DNA of 64,000 nucleotides from positions 13,410,110 through 13,474,109 of the forward strand of contig NC_133216.1 of assembly GCF_040436345.1 (NCBI RefSeq), given 5' to 3'. Each line of letters starts with the position of its first letter. Position 1 is the stretch's first letter. Of the stretch, positions 39,078 through 52,029 are shown piece by piece. The notes under the pieces are model-generated. The model was not told the DNA's origin. It saw only the letters and a program-made list of their open reading frames with translations, and did no database searches. The stretch is from Pagrus major (taxonomy: Eukaryota > Chordata > Actinopteri > Spariformes > Sparidae). The translations under genes were made by a program, and so were the position numbers.

Positions 39078-39317
39078 CAGTGTGATATGACCCGGGCAGA
39101 TATGGGGAAAGAGGGAATTGTGTTCCATAAACTGAGGAATGCAGGCTACTTGCTCCCATCATTTGAGAGAAAAGTGCTTGCATATGTGAGCGAGGCGACA
39201 ATCAAACACAAATTAAACGAGTTAAATGATGTCTTTAAAAACCACCGCGTATTTTTATGTATGGCTCTTAAATGTGAAAGACAGTTCATCATTCGCACCA
39301 TGTGCCCTCTGCGGATG
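39078..39317 (+). other. candidate coding exon, no homology recognised
   Basis: An ATG at 39087 opens 77 codons that run into a good donor (ATG|GTGAGT, GT at 39318). An acceptor-like CCTACAG ends at 39077. The peptide (start MTRADMGKEGIVFHKLRNAG) has a charged, helix-prone middle (VSEATIKHKLNELNDVF) and is not low complexity. The frame stays open past the donor to 39476. I recognise no family and see no partner exon, so it may be chance. Confidence 0.15.
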
Positions 39318-39476
39318 GTGAGTTTATTTGTTCAGTTCTGGTTTTGCGGTTGGTGTTTGGAGAACGATGGAGTTTACCTTCCACTGACTTTGGATATTTA
39401 TGAGGATTTTAAACATGTGATTTTCCCATTTGCTCCTTTCCCCTCGGGTGTTGAAAGGAAAGGAGTTGAAGTCTAA

Positions 39477-41695
39477 CACGTACCATTTAAAATACGGTTT
39501 TATACAAAGCTACTGAAAGGGCTAGTGTGTGGTTTTCTATGCGTGTGTGTGTGTGAATTTCACCTTCAACAGGTCAAGTATAATGTACCTCTGAACCCAA
39601 TTTCTGGCCACAGCTGGTGAAGTGAGACATGTCAACATGAATAGTTGCCCTACCCTTACCATTTCACGAGATGAATAAATAAAACCTAGGTAAAAGTATG
39701 GCTGTGTTTGGCCAGACTGTGGTAAAACAGAACAAATCTGCACAGAAATCAAATGATTTCTTGCTGGTAAGACTGTCCTCATCACCCCGCAGTTCACCTT
39801 CTCCAAACTCATAGATCACACAAGCAGATCGTTAATTATTTTTATTTTTTAAATCTTTATCCAGCTTCCAACTTTCTCTCATTTTTACTACGTAATATGA
39901 GACCACCAAGACAGACCCTCAGCATACTCTTTAAATGTGCAGGGAACATTTAACAATGGATTCACTGTTCTACCAGTAATTACTGCCTTAGTATTTCTCC
40001 ATGTTTCCATCAATCAGCAAGGCCGTCCATCTCCATTTTAGGAACCAATGCGAGGCCAGATCTGCTGTTACAAACACCCAAACTCTGTTGCTAGTATTAT
40101 ATATCTAAATGTAATGATGTCTTTATTACAGCTCTGCTTTTCCTGGTAACTCAAAAGGTCTTTGAAGCAATATATCCCTTAATTTACCTTAACAGTGCAG
40201 TCTAGAAAATTGTATACTTGTACCATTAATTTACAAATTCATACTTACAGTGTATTGTATCATATATCTGTGTGTAATGTCTGAAATGAGTCATGACAAA
40301 CACTTCCAAAAAAAGGAAGGAAACTTGGAGCTGGGTGCGAAAAAGAGGAAAGGAAGGATAAAGTCCTCAGAGTTTGGTCGATGAGGGAAACCAAGGAGAA
40401 GGGTGAGACATAGTTTTGGTCTGTGGGATGAATTCCCTACTTAAACTCAAATGCTCGTAGCCCGAACATGGAAATCCTCTCCTCTCCCGAGGATCTCAGG
40501 AGAGGACTGCTGGGAGCTGACCAGCAGCAGTCTCAGACAGTACTTCTCTGTTAGCTCAGACAGTCTGTCTTATTTCTTTCATGCTGCCAACTTGGCAACA
40601 GGTAGAGCGGATCACTTGCTTCGTTTTTGCTGCAATGCAAGCTTATAAGTGGGGAGGTCTTTTCAAAAATACTAAAGTGGGTCTTTCCATTGCACACACA
40701 CGCATTTCTGCTCATACAGTAGATCTCTCTGAGTACCTGTGATGATGCTGGAATTTCACACCAGCGTTGTAGAATCCACACATCCACCTTCCAGCCACAA
40801 GTAAGACAGATTCATCTTTGCACTTCTCTGACAGGTTGGATCTGTCGTGATGTGACGGTGGTTCAAGGTTTTTCGGACCATTGATTCTCAGGGAAGGACT
40901 ATCTTTGAGAATCTTTCAGTTTTACCAGGAGTGTATATGTTGGCCATTAGTAAGGGAAAGGAAAGTATGCCGGTATCAAGTTGTCCTCTTGCTCCCAGCA
41001 GTAGATGATTTGCAGTCTGTAGGTGTTCAGAGTGAGACTTTAAGCAATGCAAGCTAGATGTAGGAGCCACCCCCAAAGGTACTGTCATAAATTAACTAAC
41101 TTTAGCCATAAATTGTCCAAAGTCTTCAGTAAATGAATACTGCACCCATGAAAGTCAAGCGTTTCCTTATAACTACAACATGAAAAAAAGATTTTATGTT
41201 TATCGTAACGCATGGGGTAAACTTTTTAATGGGACCATATCCCTCAGTCTGCGTCCTGAGGCCAGAGGAAGAACATCAGTGGGGGTCCTCCGATCTGATT
41301 GGGTGCAGATGTGGTCCTTCGGTCCCCAGAGAGTAACCAGGTGGACTGGTGGAGCCCACTGCTGTATACCTAACCTTCGTCACTCCGGTCACACCAACAC
41401 CAAACTAAAAACATCAAAGCAAATCTAAATTATTGAGTCCCAGAGGGGGAAAGAAACTTTAAAACAGGCCAGCACACCCAATTAGGCTGCATCAACAATG
41501 TGGCACTGCTACTTTCCAGTAGAGGTTGATGTTTTCTGTGTGACAGGTTTAGCTTTTCCAGGAACCTTTTCAAGTTCAGAGATGAATTCATCAAGGTACG
41601 AGGGGTTGGGATGTCAGCAGGAAGTTAAGGGGAAAGAAACTTCTAGGGGGCGGATCTTCAGCAGGAATTTGGTGTTGATAACATGGGTATACTTA
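39477..41695. other. intergenic, no gene seen
   Basis: Nothing recognisable on either strand; I looked in particular for minus-strand MED12L-like exons. Confidence 0.4.
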
Positions 41696-42067
41696 AGAGC
41701 TGCAACGATTCAACGATTAATTGTTTAGTTGTCAACAACAGTCCATTGTACTGTACGTGCCAAGCTATGACCCATATTGACATCTGTACAAAATGTCCCG
41801 TATCATGTTCATATTACAGGTTTATTACCTAACTGTCAGATCAGTAGGTGGAGGGGACAGCGTTTGACAGCAACAAGGCTGTCAAACGGGAGACATCAGT
41901 TTGAGTCTGCGTTTCGACATTTGCAAGTGTGAAACCACTGGATATGTTTGACGGGAAGTCAGGCCATCTCCAGCCATGTTTGTGACAACAAAACTGGGTG
42001 TTGTTAAGGAGACCTGAGAACGTTTCCACAAAAACGTGACCACAAAAATAATCATTAGTTGCAGCCA
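41696..42067. mobile_element. probable MITE, about 370 bp
   Basis: The left end AGAGCTGCAACGATTCAACG and the right end AATAATCATTAGTTGCAGCC are partial inverted copies of the GGCTGCAACTAACGATTATT terminus seen in many fish elements. The interior is non-coding. The ends are diverged, so the borders are approximate. Confidence 0.5.
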
Positions 42068-44742
42068 TAGAATACTATTTCCATTTTTCTCACCCTCTCA
42101 TACTGTAGTCGTTGTGTAACTGTGGCTGTTTAGTTACAGTATCTCAAAATTTAGCTTCAGCCAGGGTTTTAATTAAATCAAGGCCTGCGCATCTTTAGAC
42201 AATGAAGCCATTTCATTCTCCACTCTGTGCCTCTGGTTGTAGAAATGACATCTTCTGCATTTCTCGCCTTTGACTCATTTCCCATATCCTTCTGAAATCT
42301 CATTGTTTCCACTACTATAAGACAAAGCCAGTGTTGGAGGGCTGTTGTGAAAGAGAGTTACAGAATTACATTCCTTTTACTCAAACATATCCAGCGTCAG
42401 CATTTCCCTCTGTGCTTCTGGAAATAAAGTTTAACTTACAACTCTCTGTAGTAAAGCCAGTGTGTAATTTAGATGCAATCTGGAGGAGCTGTAACACGGC
42501 TGAGGAAACACTAAACGTATGAATAAGAAACGAGACACGAGTCTGAGCTTTGGACAGCTCTGTGTAAAAGTAAAATACAGTAAAGATCCTCTTTACTCTT
42601 GAGGTATAATTCAGATTTCATATCAAGCCAAATCATGCAGCTATATTCTTTGATTGTGTTATCCTGACTGGCAACCAATAGATGGCATCAACAGCTCCAA
42701 TCGTCACACTGTATCTGTTCTTTAATTCTACATAACAAGTTAATCTTGTAAACAGACTCACAGGTTTAGTTTCACACCGTTTGCTGCAGTGAAATCATTT
42801 GACATGACATCACTTGGACCACCTGCTGCAGTTTGTCTGCTCTGCACAAATGTCTTTACAGCACCTAGCAACCTCAGATAGCACCATGACATCACAGGAA
42901 AAACAGACCCTCATTATAGCTCTGAGCTCACTGGTTGCTACTGAAGTCATGTTTGCGAGCATAATCGTTGCTCTAGATGTTCCCTTAAGCAATTTCCTGT
43001 TGTATCATTTCCTGACGTATTATTTTAGATCCACAGCAGACAAGGAAAGTGTTGGGAGGAAATCTATTAGGGTTTAAAGACCTCAGTTTGCACATGACAA
43101 AAGTGTGTTAGGTTCAGGCCTATTTGCGTCTACAGTAGTGCCACCTGTCCTAGTCTGTACATGACATTGACCTTCTTGCACATGCATTCCCCACCATTGT
43201 GGTTAACAGCTGAAGCTAACGCTCTCTGCCCTGTCTTGTGGCCTATCTGCTGCCCTGTGTGTGCACACAGGTCTCTGCTGAGCACACAGAGACATCCTGT
43301 CAAATATGCCTGGTATCCCACACCGGTCAGTCTATCAAAGGGAGCTGTTGTCCCTCCTTTTTTTTCCGATTCTCCACGGCTCTGCACCCCGCTTTCTCAG
43401 ACAGTGGGCTGAGGGATTATCGGACAAACATCAACACTCTGGATGAGAATTTAAAAGAGGAATGCCACTGCTGACAGGTGCCAGGGGCACTCAGAAGGTG
43501 TCGCCACTTTGGTGTCATTGCAGAGTTTTTCCTCATCACCACACCGATGTCTGACTCACCACTGCGTAATGGTGTTTGAGTTGATTTGTTAATGATGAGT
43601 CACTGGGAGGGCACTATGTAGAGAGTATGTGTACAAGGAGTGACTGTGTAAAGTGTGTAAATGCTGAAAAACTACGGTAGATGCTGATGCAGACAATTAC
43701 ACAATGAATGTCCTAAAAACAGCTAATAAGAGTGAATCCTCACATGGGCTTCCCCACTGATAAATCAAAAAAATGCTCCCTTCTGAGGTAATTAGCTTAA
43801 GTAAGGGAAATTCCACACTGCCAGGATTTATGCTCGCATCATAACAGTTGTACATGGAGTTGAAATGGGGCTGACACACATTTTTTTTACACAATAATGG
43901 ACCTTTTTACATATTACATATCATATTTAATGTCATGATTTTGACCTTTTACTACCTTGTGCACTTTTTTGGCAAATTTAAAGCAGCACAATAAACTGAA
44001 AACATAAATCATGTTGTAAAAGTTGTTTTGAACCCAGAATTGCTCCAGATGGCTGTTCCATCGGTCTGTGAGTGGATGTGTGACCGGCTGAGCACAGAAA
44101 TGTGGTGGGGCACTTTGGATAGGAAGCGCTGTATCACTCCTGATGAGCATACTGCACCTGGCATGACAGCGTCTGCCATCAGTGAATTAATGTGTGTGTG
44201 TGTGTGTGTAAATAGGGAAATGTGATAAGCTTTGCAAAGTGCTATGTGTGGCTGGACTATGAAAGCGCTGTTTTAATGCTAGTGCATTTACCATCAGTCA
44301 ACACAAAGCAACATTAGATTAATTCCGACTAGTTTTTCTGTCTACATGATGTTCACTCTCTCTTAGGCTCTGTTTTGGTCCGCACGAACACCTGAGAGAA
44401 ATATTTGTCTCTTTAAATTGCTCGCAGACAAATTGCGAACTTTTTTCTGTCTGACATTTGGCGCTGAGCAGGTAGTGTTCAGTGGGTTTATCAGAGCCAG
44501 AAAAAAGGCACTGATGAGCAGTGAGAGTGAAGCAAAACAGTGAAGGGCTATAAAATATGGCCCCTAAAACCAAAACAATGAGCTGAAAGAGGCTAAACCA
44601 CTCCTGGGCTGAACTGCAAAATTGGGTTATGGTTTGGTATAATATAGTTATAGTGTTGTTTGTCACTATGAGTGAGATGTTTCATATTATGTGAAGTCAT
44701 AAACACGCTACAAGGAGAATTTAACTGGTTATGAAATAGTCT
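42068..44742. other. intergenic, no gene seen
   Basis: No recognisable gene. A TG microsatellite of nine and a half units lies at 44191-44209. Confidence 0.4.
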
Positions 44743-44820
44743 CAATTTAATACTGATGCCTCTACATGATCTGCTGTGCATGAGCAAACAAGACCATCAG
44801 TGAGAAGAATGACTATTTCT
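44743..44820 (+). repeat. segment also present upstream of the second p2ry13-like gene
   Basis: AATTTAATACTGATGCCTCT and the following 60 bases (ACCATCAG, GAGAAGA, TTTCT in order) match 58236-58312 with gaps; weaker matches continue for about 60 bases. It is either an interspersed repeat or duplicated flanking DNA. Confidence 0.5.
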
Positions 44821-47800
44821 ATATTAGTTATTCCTAATGCCTGTCACCGGGTCAGATTCTGAGTATTTCGGGTTAAATAAGTCTTAAAATTAAAACTGGG
44901 GATTAATTGAGGGCTCTCACAGCCTGAGGAAAGAAGCTGCTCTGTAGTCTGGCACTAAAACAAAGTTCGCTTTGTTTCACTAACGTCATATTACAGTTAA
45001 TGATCTTCCATTGCCACAAAGAGATACATTGCTTCACATTGCCTGTATTTAAAAAAAGAACAATAGCGTTGAAAATGTCGTCGTTCTTCCGCTTGTTTTC
45101 AAAACAACACGCACATGCTCGCCGAATCAGGACAAAAATTTGCATTAAACTCGCTTCGCAGTTGGATGGATGCATAAAATCACCATTGAATCTTGTGCGA
45201 ACCCGTGTTAATCCAAGGGGATGCATTTGTAAAAAGATCAGTTGTGTACGCCAGGTAGTGTTTAGTAGGTCACTCATGATGAATATGCCAGACCCAGGAG
45301 ATGAGCTGTGATTTGCAGCAATACCCCAAACAAAAGCAGTTGCTAGGAAATCATCTGCGACAGGCTGGAGCTCGGGATGGAATCAACTGCATCATTCACC
45401 GGTAGAAACTGAAGCCCAGGAGCCAGCTGGACCCACTGATGTTCTTGTGTGTGTGTTCAGTTTTGACGCAGACGGTCAACACACCCATACTGGACACATG
45501 AGGCTCACGAGAATAGAAGGAATGTACTTAAGTCGGCAGTTACTAAAGAAATAAAAGTAGCAGCTATAGTTGGACAAATACACCATTTCAATACATTTTT
45601 ATGATCAGCGAGGAATGATGCTTTTACACTCTAATGGTGCATGACAGCAAATGTGGTTTCATCCTCAATAAAAGCTTGAAATACTGTAACTCACGGTGTT
45701 TTTTTTAGATACATCCATCTCCCCCTTCACCTCCACGTGAGCTGCTGTCGATGTGTCTGTGTGGATAACCATATGGGAGGCAGACCCGCTGAGCAGCACA
45801 CTGACAGCAGCAGCTAAAGAAACCTTACACTGTCAAAACAAAGTGTGGCCCACACATTTCAACCGTGCCAGCAGAAGCCGCTGGATTTGAAAGCCTGTCA
45901 AAGGAAATGTATACACATAAACATGCATATATAAAGACAAAGACAGTCACAAACAAACCACGAGCAGGGACCACCATGAGTGTTTTCTCTCTCTCTCTAT
46001 GTGTGATAAGAAGTCCCTTTCTGTCTGCCCGTCACGATGACAAGATGATCAACCGTCGAGCGTTCGCAAGGATCAGAGGTCACCGTTCGGCCTCATCCTG
46101 CCCTCGCATCAAACCACAGCTGTCACAGCTCTGCGTCTGATGTTTGCCCTCAAACACCGGGGTTTCTTTCCAATCGCCTTTTCCCTGAAGGCTCTCCAAT
46201 TGCTGCGTAAAGACAGGCTATTTTTGCTCAAACGCCCACGTGCGGAGAGGAAATGAAGTCGTTCTCCCCCTGCTCTCCAGCTCTATCATCATCACAGGGT
46301 GGAAAAAGAGTGCAAGACGGTAGCTGTGTTCAAGTGGTCTGGGATTCGTAGAGAGTGAAAGTGATGAGTGGTGACTTAAAGGTCAAGGGGTGACGGCGGA
46401 GGTGAGGAAAACACCTACAGAGAGGGAGAGGCATGTGTGTGTGTGTGCGTAAGGGAGATTGTTGAGGAGGCTCAGAGGGGTTCAAATGGAAAGTCAGTCA
46501 AGTGTTGTGTTACGTTCTTTTTATTTCCCTTCTTCATTCCCTTCTTCCTGTCTGTCTGAGAGGGAGCTGACGAGGATTACTGCGTGCGCCTGCATGCACG
46601 TCTGCAACTGTGCTTTTCACACACCATTTGATTATGCCTTCCAGTAAATGGTTCATGTAAATTTTAAAACATCAGGACAAGAGGTAGGATTACACAGTAA
46701 CGCTTGTCCTGGAGAGCTTATTTGATTTTAGTGGTTGATGAGCAAAACAAAAAACAGGACACGTGATTTTAAAAAGTGATCGATCAAAAGGAAAAGAAGC
46801 AACAGCAAGAAAGCAAAGTAGAGAATAGAAAAGTGACCAGAGAGATAAGTGTTAAACTGAATAGCAGCAAGTGTAGCTGCTGACTTCTCTCCAGGAGAAC
46901 GCATGCTCCATGCAGTCCTGATCAGACCCAGATGTGCAGAGATGTGCACAGCTGTGGGAAACATGACTGCATGTAAATATGGACATTTGGGAAACTCACC
47001 GTACATACAGTATGTATGGCCAAATTTAGGTTTTCATGTGTGACAACCACAAAGAGACGTTTAGATAAGCATTTGCTTAGGAAGTGAATGCTGCTGACAA
47101 ATGACAATCTTGTCCCAGACACAGGAAGTCACAGTCACGGGAGCACTATGGACCGAAGGGCAGAAGACCATCAGGGTCATGTGATGAAGACAAAAGTAGA
47201 TACCAACAAATTGTCCCTCAATTCCTAAAAATATAATATTTTCAAAGAGAATATGTTGTGAAACCTGCAGGGGGAAATGTGAACTGAAACACAACAAGGG
47301 TCATATCATTATAAACAAAACACACCAACGTAAGCAGCATGTAATATAGTACTCTGAACACACAGTGCGCATTACTACTAACAGCACAGGAGTCTAAAAT
47401 AATGTGGAAATGTTTTTTTGCATTGACATTTTAGTGATGCTTAAAGGTTATAAAAGTTATAGAACCATCAATAAATGTGCAAACAAGCAATATTGTCTCA
47501 TTATTCTACATTTAAATACATTAAATGACAAAACGTAACGTTGAACTGCAGCCTGTACGCCAAAAAATACCAAAGAGACCAGGACAGTAGACTCAATTGG
47601 TGTTAGCCCGTTAGCTTGGTAGCTCATTATCCTGTGGACATTGTTCTCGGCTACCTGCCAGATTGATTGCTGCAGTTCAGTTGATAGTCAGACAACTTTT
47701 CATGGCTTGATTTAAATCCTTGATTGTGTTGAGGTCATTTCTTATTTCTGCTACTGTCTCGATACAATATAGCCTACATATAATGTTTTTAATTGTCTGT

Positions 47801-48201
47801 TTGTTTATTTAATGTGAAGATGATACAACAATGGACAACACAGCCGCAGTCACAGTAAGTAAAGGAAAACACTTCTTAATTTCACCAGTTTTATATCAGC
47901 CTAGCTCTCACTAAATAGGGCAGATAATGATGTAAACATCACTGTACATCCACTTGATACCCACACATCCTTTTAGTAATGGCCCACAGGTTACTCTTGT
48001 GTCCTGGAAGGTGTGCAACTCCCAAAACCTAAAAGCTTGAATATATTTAGAGGTCTGGACCAGGGTATACTTATGCAACATAAATCAACTTTACAACAAG
48101 CAATAAACTCACGACACACTAGACCAAGAGGAACAACGAGACTGGACTTTGTTTGCTTTTGTAATTTTCTTTTGCTTGTTTTGGTAAAACTTTATCCACA
48201 G
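44821..48201. other. intergenic, no firm gene
   Basis: At 44908-44960 there is TCACAGCCTGAGGAAAGAAG, similar to 56425-56450 and of a type repeated in fish genomes. A GTAAGT donor follows ATG-containing sequence at 47820-47854, but its frame does not link cleanly to the candidate exon at 48202. Confidence 0.4.
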
Positions 48202-48524
48202 AAACATTGGAACCCGTCCCCATATACACTGTTAATGAACCTGCACCTGCATGTTGTTATTGCAGTAACCACCCAAAACAGTCCAAACTCGGTCGGAGTA
48301 GGCAGAGTTCCCTAATACTACACAACACACAAGAGTTTGGGGAAGTTGCTTCACGCACTGTGTCTAGGAGACGGAGGTCAGAGGGTGAAAGCGCTAACAT
48401 TGAGACAAAGGTTGATTTCACAACATGGATAAAGTCCTCGAGACGCCGGGGTAGAAAACCAACAGGACGGGGGAAGGCAGCGAGTTCAAAATCTGAACGG
48501 GATTGTGAGCAAAGTTTTATATCA
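48202..48524 (+). other. candidate exon encoding a basic, AT-hook-like segment
   Basis: A strong acceptor (long T-rich tract, then TTTATCCACAG ending at 48201) opens a frame that stays clear to 48674; donor-like sites lie at 48505 (T|GTGAGC) and 48525 (TCA|GTGAGG). The peptide has CCYCSNHPKQSK, RTVSRRRRSEGES and SSRRRGRKPTGRGKAASSK. RRRGRKPTGRGK is rich in Arg and Gly like an AT-hook but lacks the RGRP core. Composition is that of a nuclear basic protein rather than random AT-rich DNA. I recognise no family and cannot place upstream exons, so existence of a gene is uncertain. Confidence 0.22.
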
Positions 48525-48674
48525 GTGAGGCATCTGCCAATAAACCGTTTCATATTTTTTCCACCTTGGAAGAGAAGGCTTTACTGCCATGTGCTTTCAA
48601 GCTGTTTGTTTTTAGAGGGATTTCATCATATCATATCAAAAGTCTTATTTACTCTATTTAAGGATATATTATGA

Positions 48675-49861
48675 ATCGTCAAAGCTGCCACAATACAGAA
48701 ATGTGTGGTCGAGGGATGAAAGCTCAACTGTGTTGCTGACTTGACACTGTCCAGATTGCTTTTCTGCTTTTTGCCCAGTGCATGCTGGGATAGGGAGCAG
48801 TTCAAGGGAGGGTGAAGGAGATGGATGTGTTAAATGAGTCACTGTCTGACAAATAATTTCTGCCTTGCATAACCCTGACTGATGGTGGTTCTCCCGCACA
48901 CATCGCCGTACAATTAAGCAAGTTTAAAATGGACCACGGACCACAATCACATGTTGGTATGACTTAGCGTAGCTTCATCTCATGTAGCAGGACAATGAGG
49001 AGCCACGTATTTATAGCATCTTAAAACTTTTATCAAAACAACTTGTCGATGTTATAGCCGATCGCTCAGAGGGTGATGACCTTTATACGTTTTATGAGAC
49101 AGATACCGCGGTTTTGTGTCCTTTGCCACGCAGCTTTAGTTGTTCATAAGTTGCATTTAGCTTTTAACAACTCCGTGTTTAACTGCTGTCAATCAGTTGC
49201 CCTCTGGTGCCAATTAATACACTGAACTGGACGTATTTGCGTCTCTTAAAATAGAGCTGGAAGGATGCAGATGTCTGAAACCTTTCCTCATGACAGGAAG
49301 CAGAAAGGAGAAGAAAAAGAGAAAGTCATCCTGCGGCTTGTGTGTCACCAACCTGCACATACATTTTGACGGTGTTGTTAGTGTCAGATCGCATTTGAAC
49401 AGAATACAAGAGAGAGAGAGGGACCAGAAATCCCAACAAGAACTGAGCTTGGAGCTTAGTGGGACTTCACTGACACCAAGCAGAAACATTAACAGGTCGG
49501 TAACAAATCCTCAAATGGTGTTTATTACAGTAAATCTGGGCGAGCAAATTTGGACTCTATTTTGATTTTAGGCAGGCAGTTTATATAAAGACATGAAAAC
49601 TACAAGTGTGCACTGTAAATGTTACTTAACTTGGTAACTTTCAGGTAATTGGTTTCCTCGATTTAGGCTACAGTCAGATTTAACAGCGTATGAATTCTGT
49701 TTGTAGGAATGTATTTTATAATATGACACTTTTTGACATAGATTGAACATGTGCACAATATGTTTATGTGTGTGTTTATATATATAGAGAGAGTAGTAAA
49801 TCTTTATATACATATACAAGAGTTTGTTTTGAGTAATTTTGACTTCACTTCTATTTTTCAG
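48675..49861 (+). other. p2ry12 5' flank
   Basis: No firm coding sequence. CCAGTGCATGCTGGGATAGG (48777-48796) is a phrase common in fish repeats. Any 5' non-coding exon of p2ry12 probably lies here or further upstream, because an acceptor sits directly before the start codon. Confidence 0.35.
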
Positions 49862-49870
49862 GAAACACTC

Positions 49871-51413
49871 ATGGAGAGAAATGCCACTTCCCTAACCTTG
49901 TTCCCCATCAATCACAACCACACCAACACCACTTGTTCCCGTGATAACGTTTTGAAGACGGTGGTTTTTCCCGTCCTCTACTCCTTTCTCTTCCTGCTGG
50001 GACTTTTGCTCAATGGCGTGGCGGTGTGGGTGTTTTTCCGCATCCCCTCCAAGTCTCACTTCATCATATACCTGAAGAATATTGTGGTCGCAGATGTCAT
50101 CATGACCTTCACGTTCCCTTTCAAGGTTTGATTTGACTTTTTATAAGGGTTAGGGTTAGGCAACAAAACTTCACCTGACTTTCCATCAGCACGGGGGTGA
50201 GGAGATAGTGACTGCATTCTCATTTTTGGGTGAACTGTCCCTTTAAGTTTCTAGTTATAAATGTTAACAACTCATTATAAATGGTATTAAACCTTATTTT
50301 TGTTAAGTTACACATGTTAAAATAGTTTATAAATGCATCCCAGATGTCATGCAGCTAAGAAGACAAAGTGTCCTAAAGATTTTTCACAACTTGGCAACCC
50401 AAATGTTCTATTTATTGACTTACAACTGAGCTATGAAGCATATGCAAATTATCTAATAATCAATAATACAATTAGAGTTTACAAAGAGAGGCTAGTTAGA
50501 AAATATACATACTTCATGGCTTCAATCTGCGTGTTAAACAATAAAATGTAAAAGCCTGAACACTGTGTTTCCACAGGTGTTAGCAGACTCCAACATGGCC
50601 TCCACTGGGCTGCGTATATTCGTGTGTCGAGTCTCCTCGGTGCTCTTCTACCTCACCATGTACATCAGCATCCTCTTCTTCGGCCTCATCAGCATCGATC
50701 GCTGCAGGAAGACCATCAAGCCCTTCAGGGGGACGAATGCGGCCCGGTTGACCCGTCGCAAACTCCTCTCTGGAGCCATCTGGACCTTTCTGCTGCTTCT
50801 GTGTCTGCCCAATGTGATCCTGACATGCAAAACCCCGACCTCTCCAAACATCAAGTGCAGTGACCTGAAGACAGAGGCTGGGCTCTACTGGCACGAGGTG
50901 GTGAATCATGTCTGTCAGGTTATTTTCTGGGGCAACCTGGTGACGGTGATTGTGTGCTACACTCTGATCACCAAAGAGCTGTACAGATCCTACTCCCGCA
51001 CCAAGGCTCACGTGGGCTCATGTCGAGCACCAAGCGGGGGAACAGTTCGGAACCCCGGCCAGTCAAAAAGGAAAATGAGCGCCAATGTGTTCCTGGTTCT
51101 GGCGGTGTTCTTTGTCTGCTTTGTGCCATTTCACTTCGCCCGTGTGCCGTACACCATGAGCCAGACCCGAGGGGTTCTCTTTGACTGCAAACTCAAACTC
51201 TTCTTCTTTCAGCTGAAGGAGAGCACGCTCTTCCTCTCGTCCTTAAACTCTCTCCTGGACCCTCTCATCTACTTCTTCCTCTGTAAGTCATTCAGGAACA
51301 CTTTGTTCAAGACGCTGCGGCTGCCTTCCGGTACCTGTAGCTGGATCACAGGTGGTGGGTCAGACACGGACACAGGCAGCACCCCTCTAAGAGTCGCCTC
51401 TGGATGTACATAA
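49871..51413 (+). CDS. p2ry12: P2Y purinoceptor 12, two coding exons
   Basis: Exons 49871-50125 and 50577-51413 join in phase 0 to 363 codons; human P2RY12 has 342. Seven TM segments are readable: TM1 around [22 protein letters not shown]2 ending [10 protein letters not shown]3 from C102, and so on. Near-identity to human P2RY12 includes [43 protein letters not shown] and LCKSFRN. Ligand-pocket His and Arg of TM6 (HFAR) and Lys299 of the TM7 KE motif are present, as are the N-terminal Cys and the ECL3 Cys. It should be a Gi-coupled ADP receptor at the cell surface. Odd points: DRY reads DRC, intracellular loop 3 is about 14 residues longer than human, the human PDZ-type ETPM end is absent, and a 451-bp intron interrupts TM2/ECL1. 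An acceptor ends at 49861, just before the ATG, so a 5' non-coding exon is likely. Confidence 0.9.
50177..50246 (-). repeat. interspersed repeat family B end, in the p2ry12 intron
   Basis: Reads GACTTTCCATCAGC...CATTTTTGGGTGAACTGTCC, the complement of the 54140-54300 copy. It is the terminal part of a repeat very common in teleosts. Confidence 0.7.
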
Positions 51414-51851
51414 AACCACCGGACATGATAAAGACTTTTCTAATTTGGCACATTGCGTTGCCAGATTATGTACTATGTGACTGTAAATACAGATGACGGA
51501 CACAGTGATCTATTTTCTCTCATTTGCCACAATCAACATGTTGACAGGGGCAGAGGTGGAAATGAAATATAATCTCATGCCTTTCAAAATCTGCAGGTTC
51601 AACATTGTAACTTAAACTAATCAACTTTTTATTGTTTGTGGACATAAGAAGAGTATTTTCCTGTAAGTGACCATGTATAAACATGAATACTTAGTTAACT
51701 TACCTGCGTTAGACCTGAAATAACTGACAACAGCATATTTCTGTCTTTCTGTTCTCCATTCCAGCTCATAACAACATGAAGTTCCTCTTCCATGTTTTCA
51801 TAGCTACTAATCCTAAAAGAAGAAATGTGATGCAGTGATTTACAAACTGAA

Positions 51852-51857
51852 AATAAA
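51852..51857 (+). terminator. possible p2ry12 polyadenylation signal
   Basis: AATAAA about 440 bases after the p2ry12 stop codon, the first good copy in the 3' flank. Confidence 0.35.
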
Positions 51858-52029
51858 TCTCATAAAAGGACATTGCAGCGCTCCTCTAATAGTCTTTAGA
51901 CTGTAAGTCTTAAAAATATCATCAATATCTGATTCTTCAGGTGAATGTGTCAAAATGTTACGTCTGTAGACATTTGTGATTTAGTCTTGTTCATTTGCGC
52001 CGTTAACAGTAATCCTCATTTATGAAGTC

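Noticed and set aside
45000-45311. Open frame rich in Lys, Arg and Cys
   Set aside because: No similarity recognised, no splice bounds, overlapping open frame on the other strand; chance is likely.
48257-48553. Minus-strand open frame opposite the candidate exon at 48202
   Set aside because: No domain and no matching splice sites; if anything in this stretch is coding, the plus strand is more likely.
50143-50161. TTAGGGTTAGGG, telomere-like
   Set aside because: Only about two units; chance or minor simple repeat in an intron.
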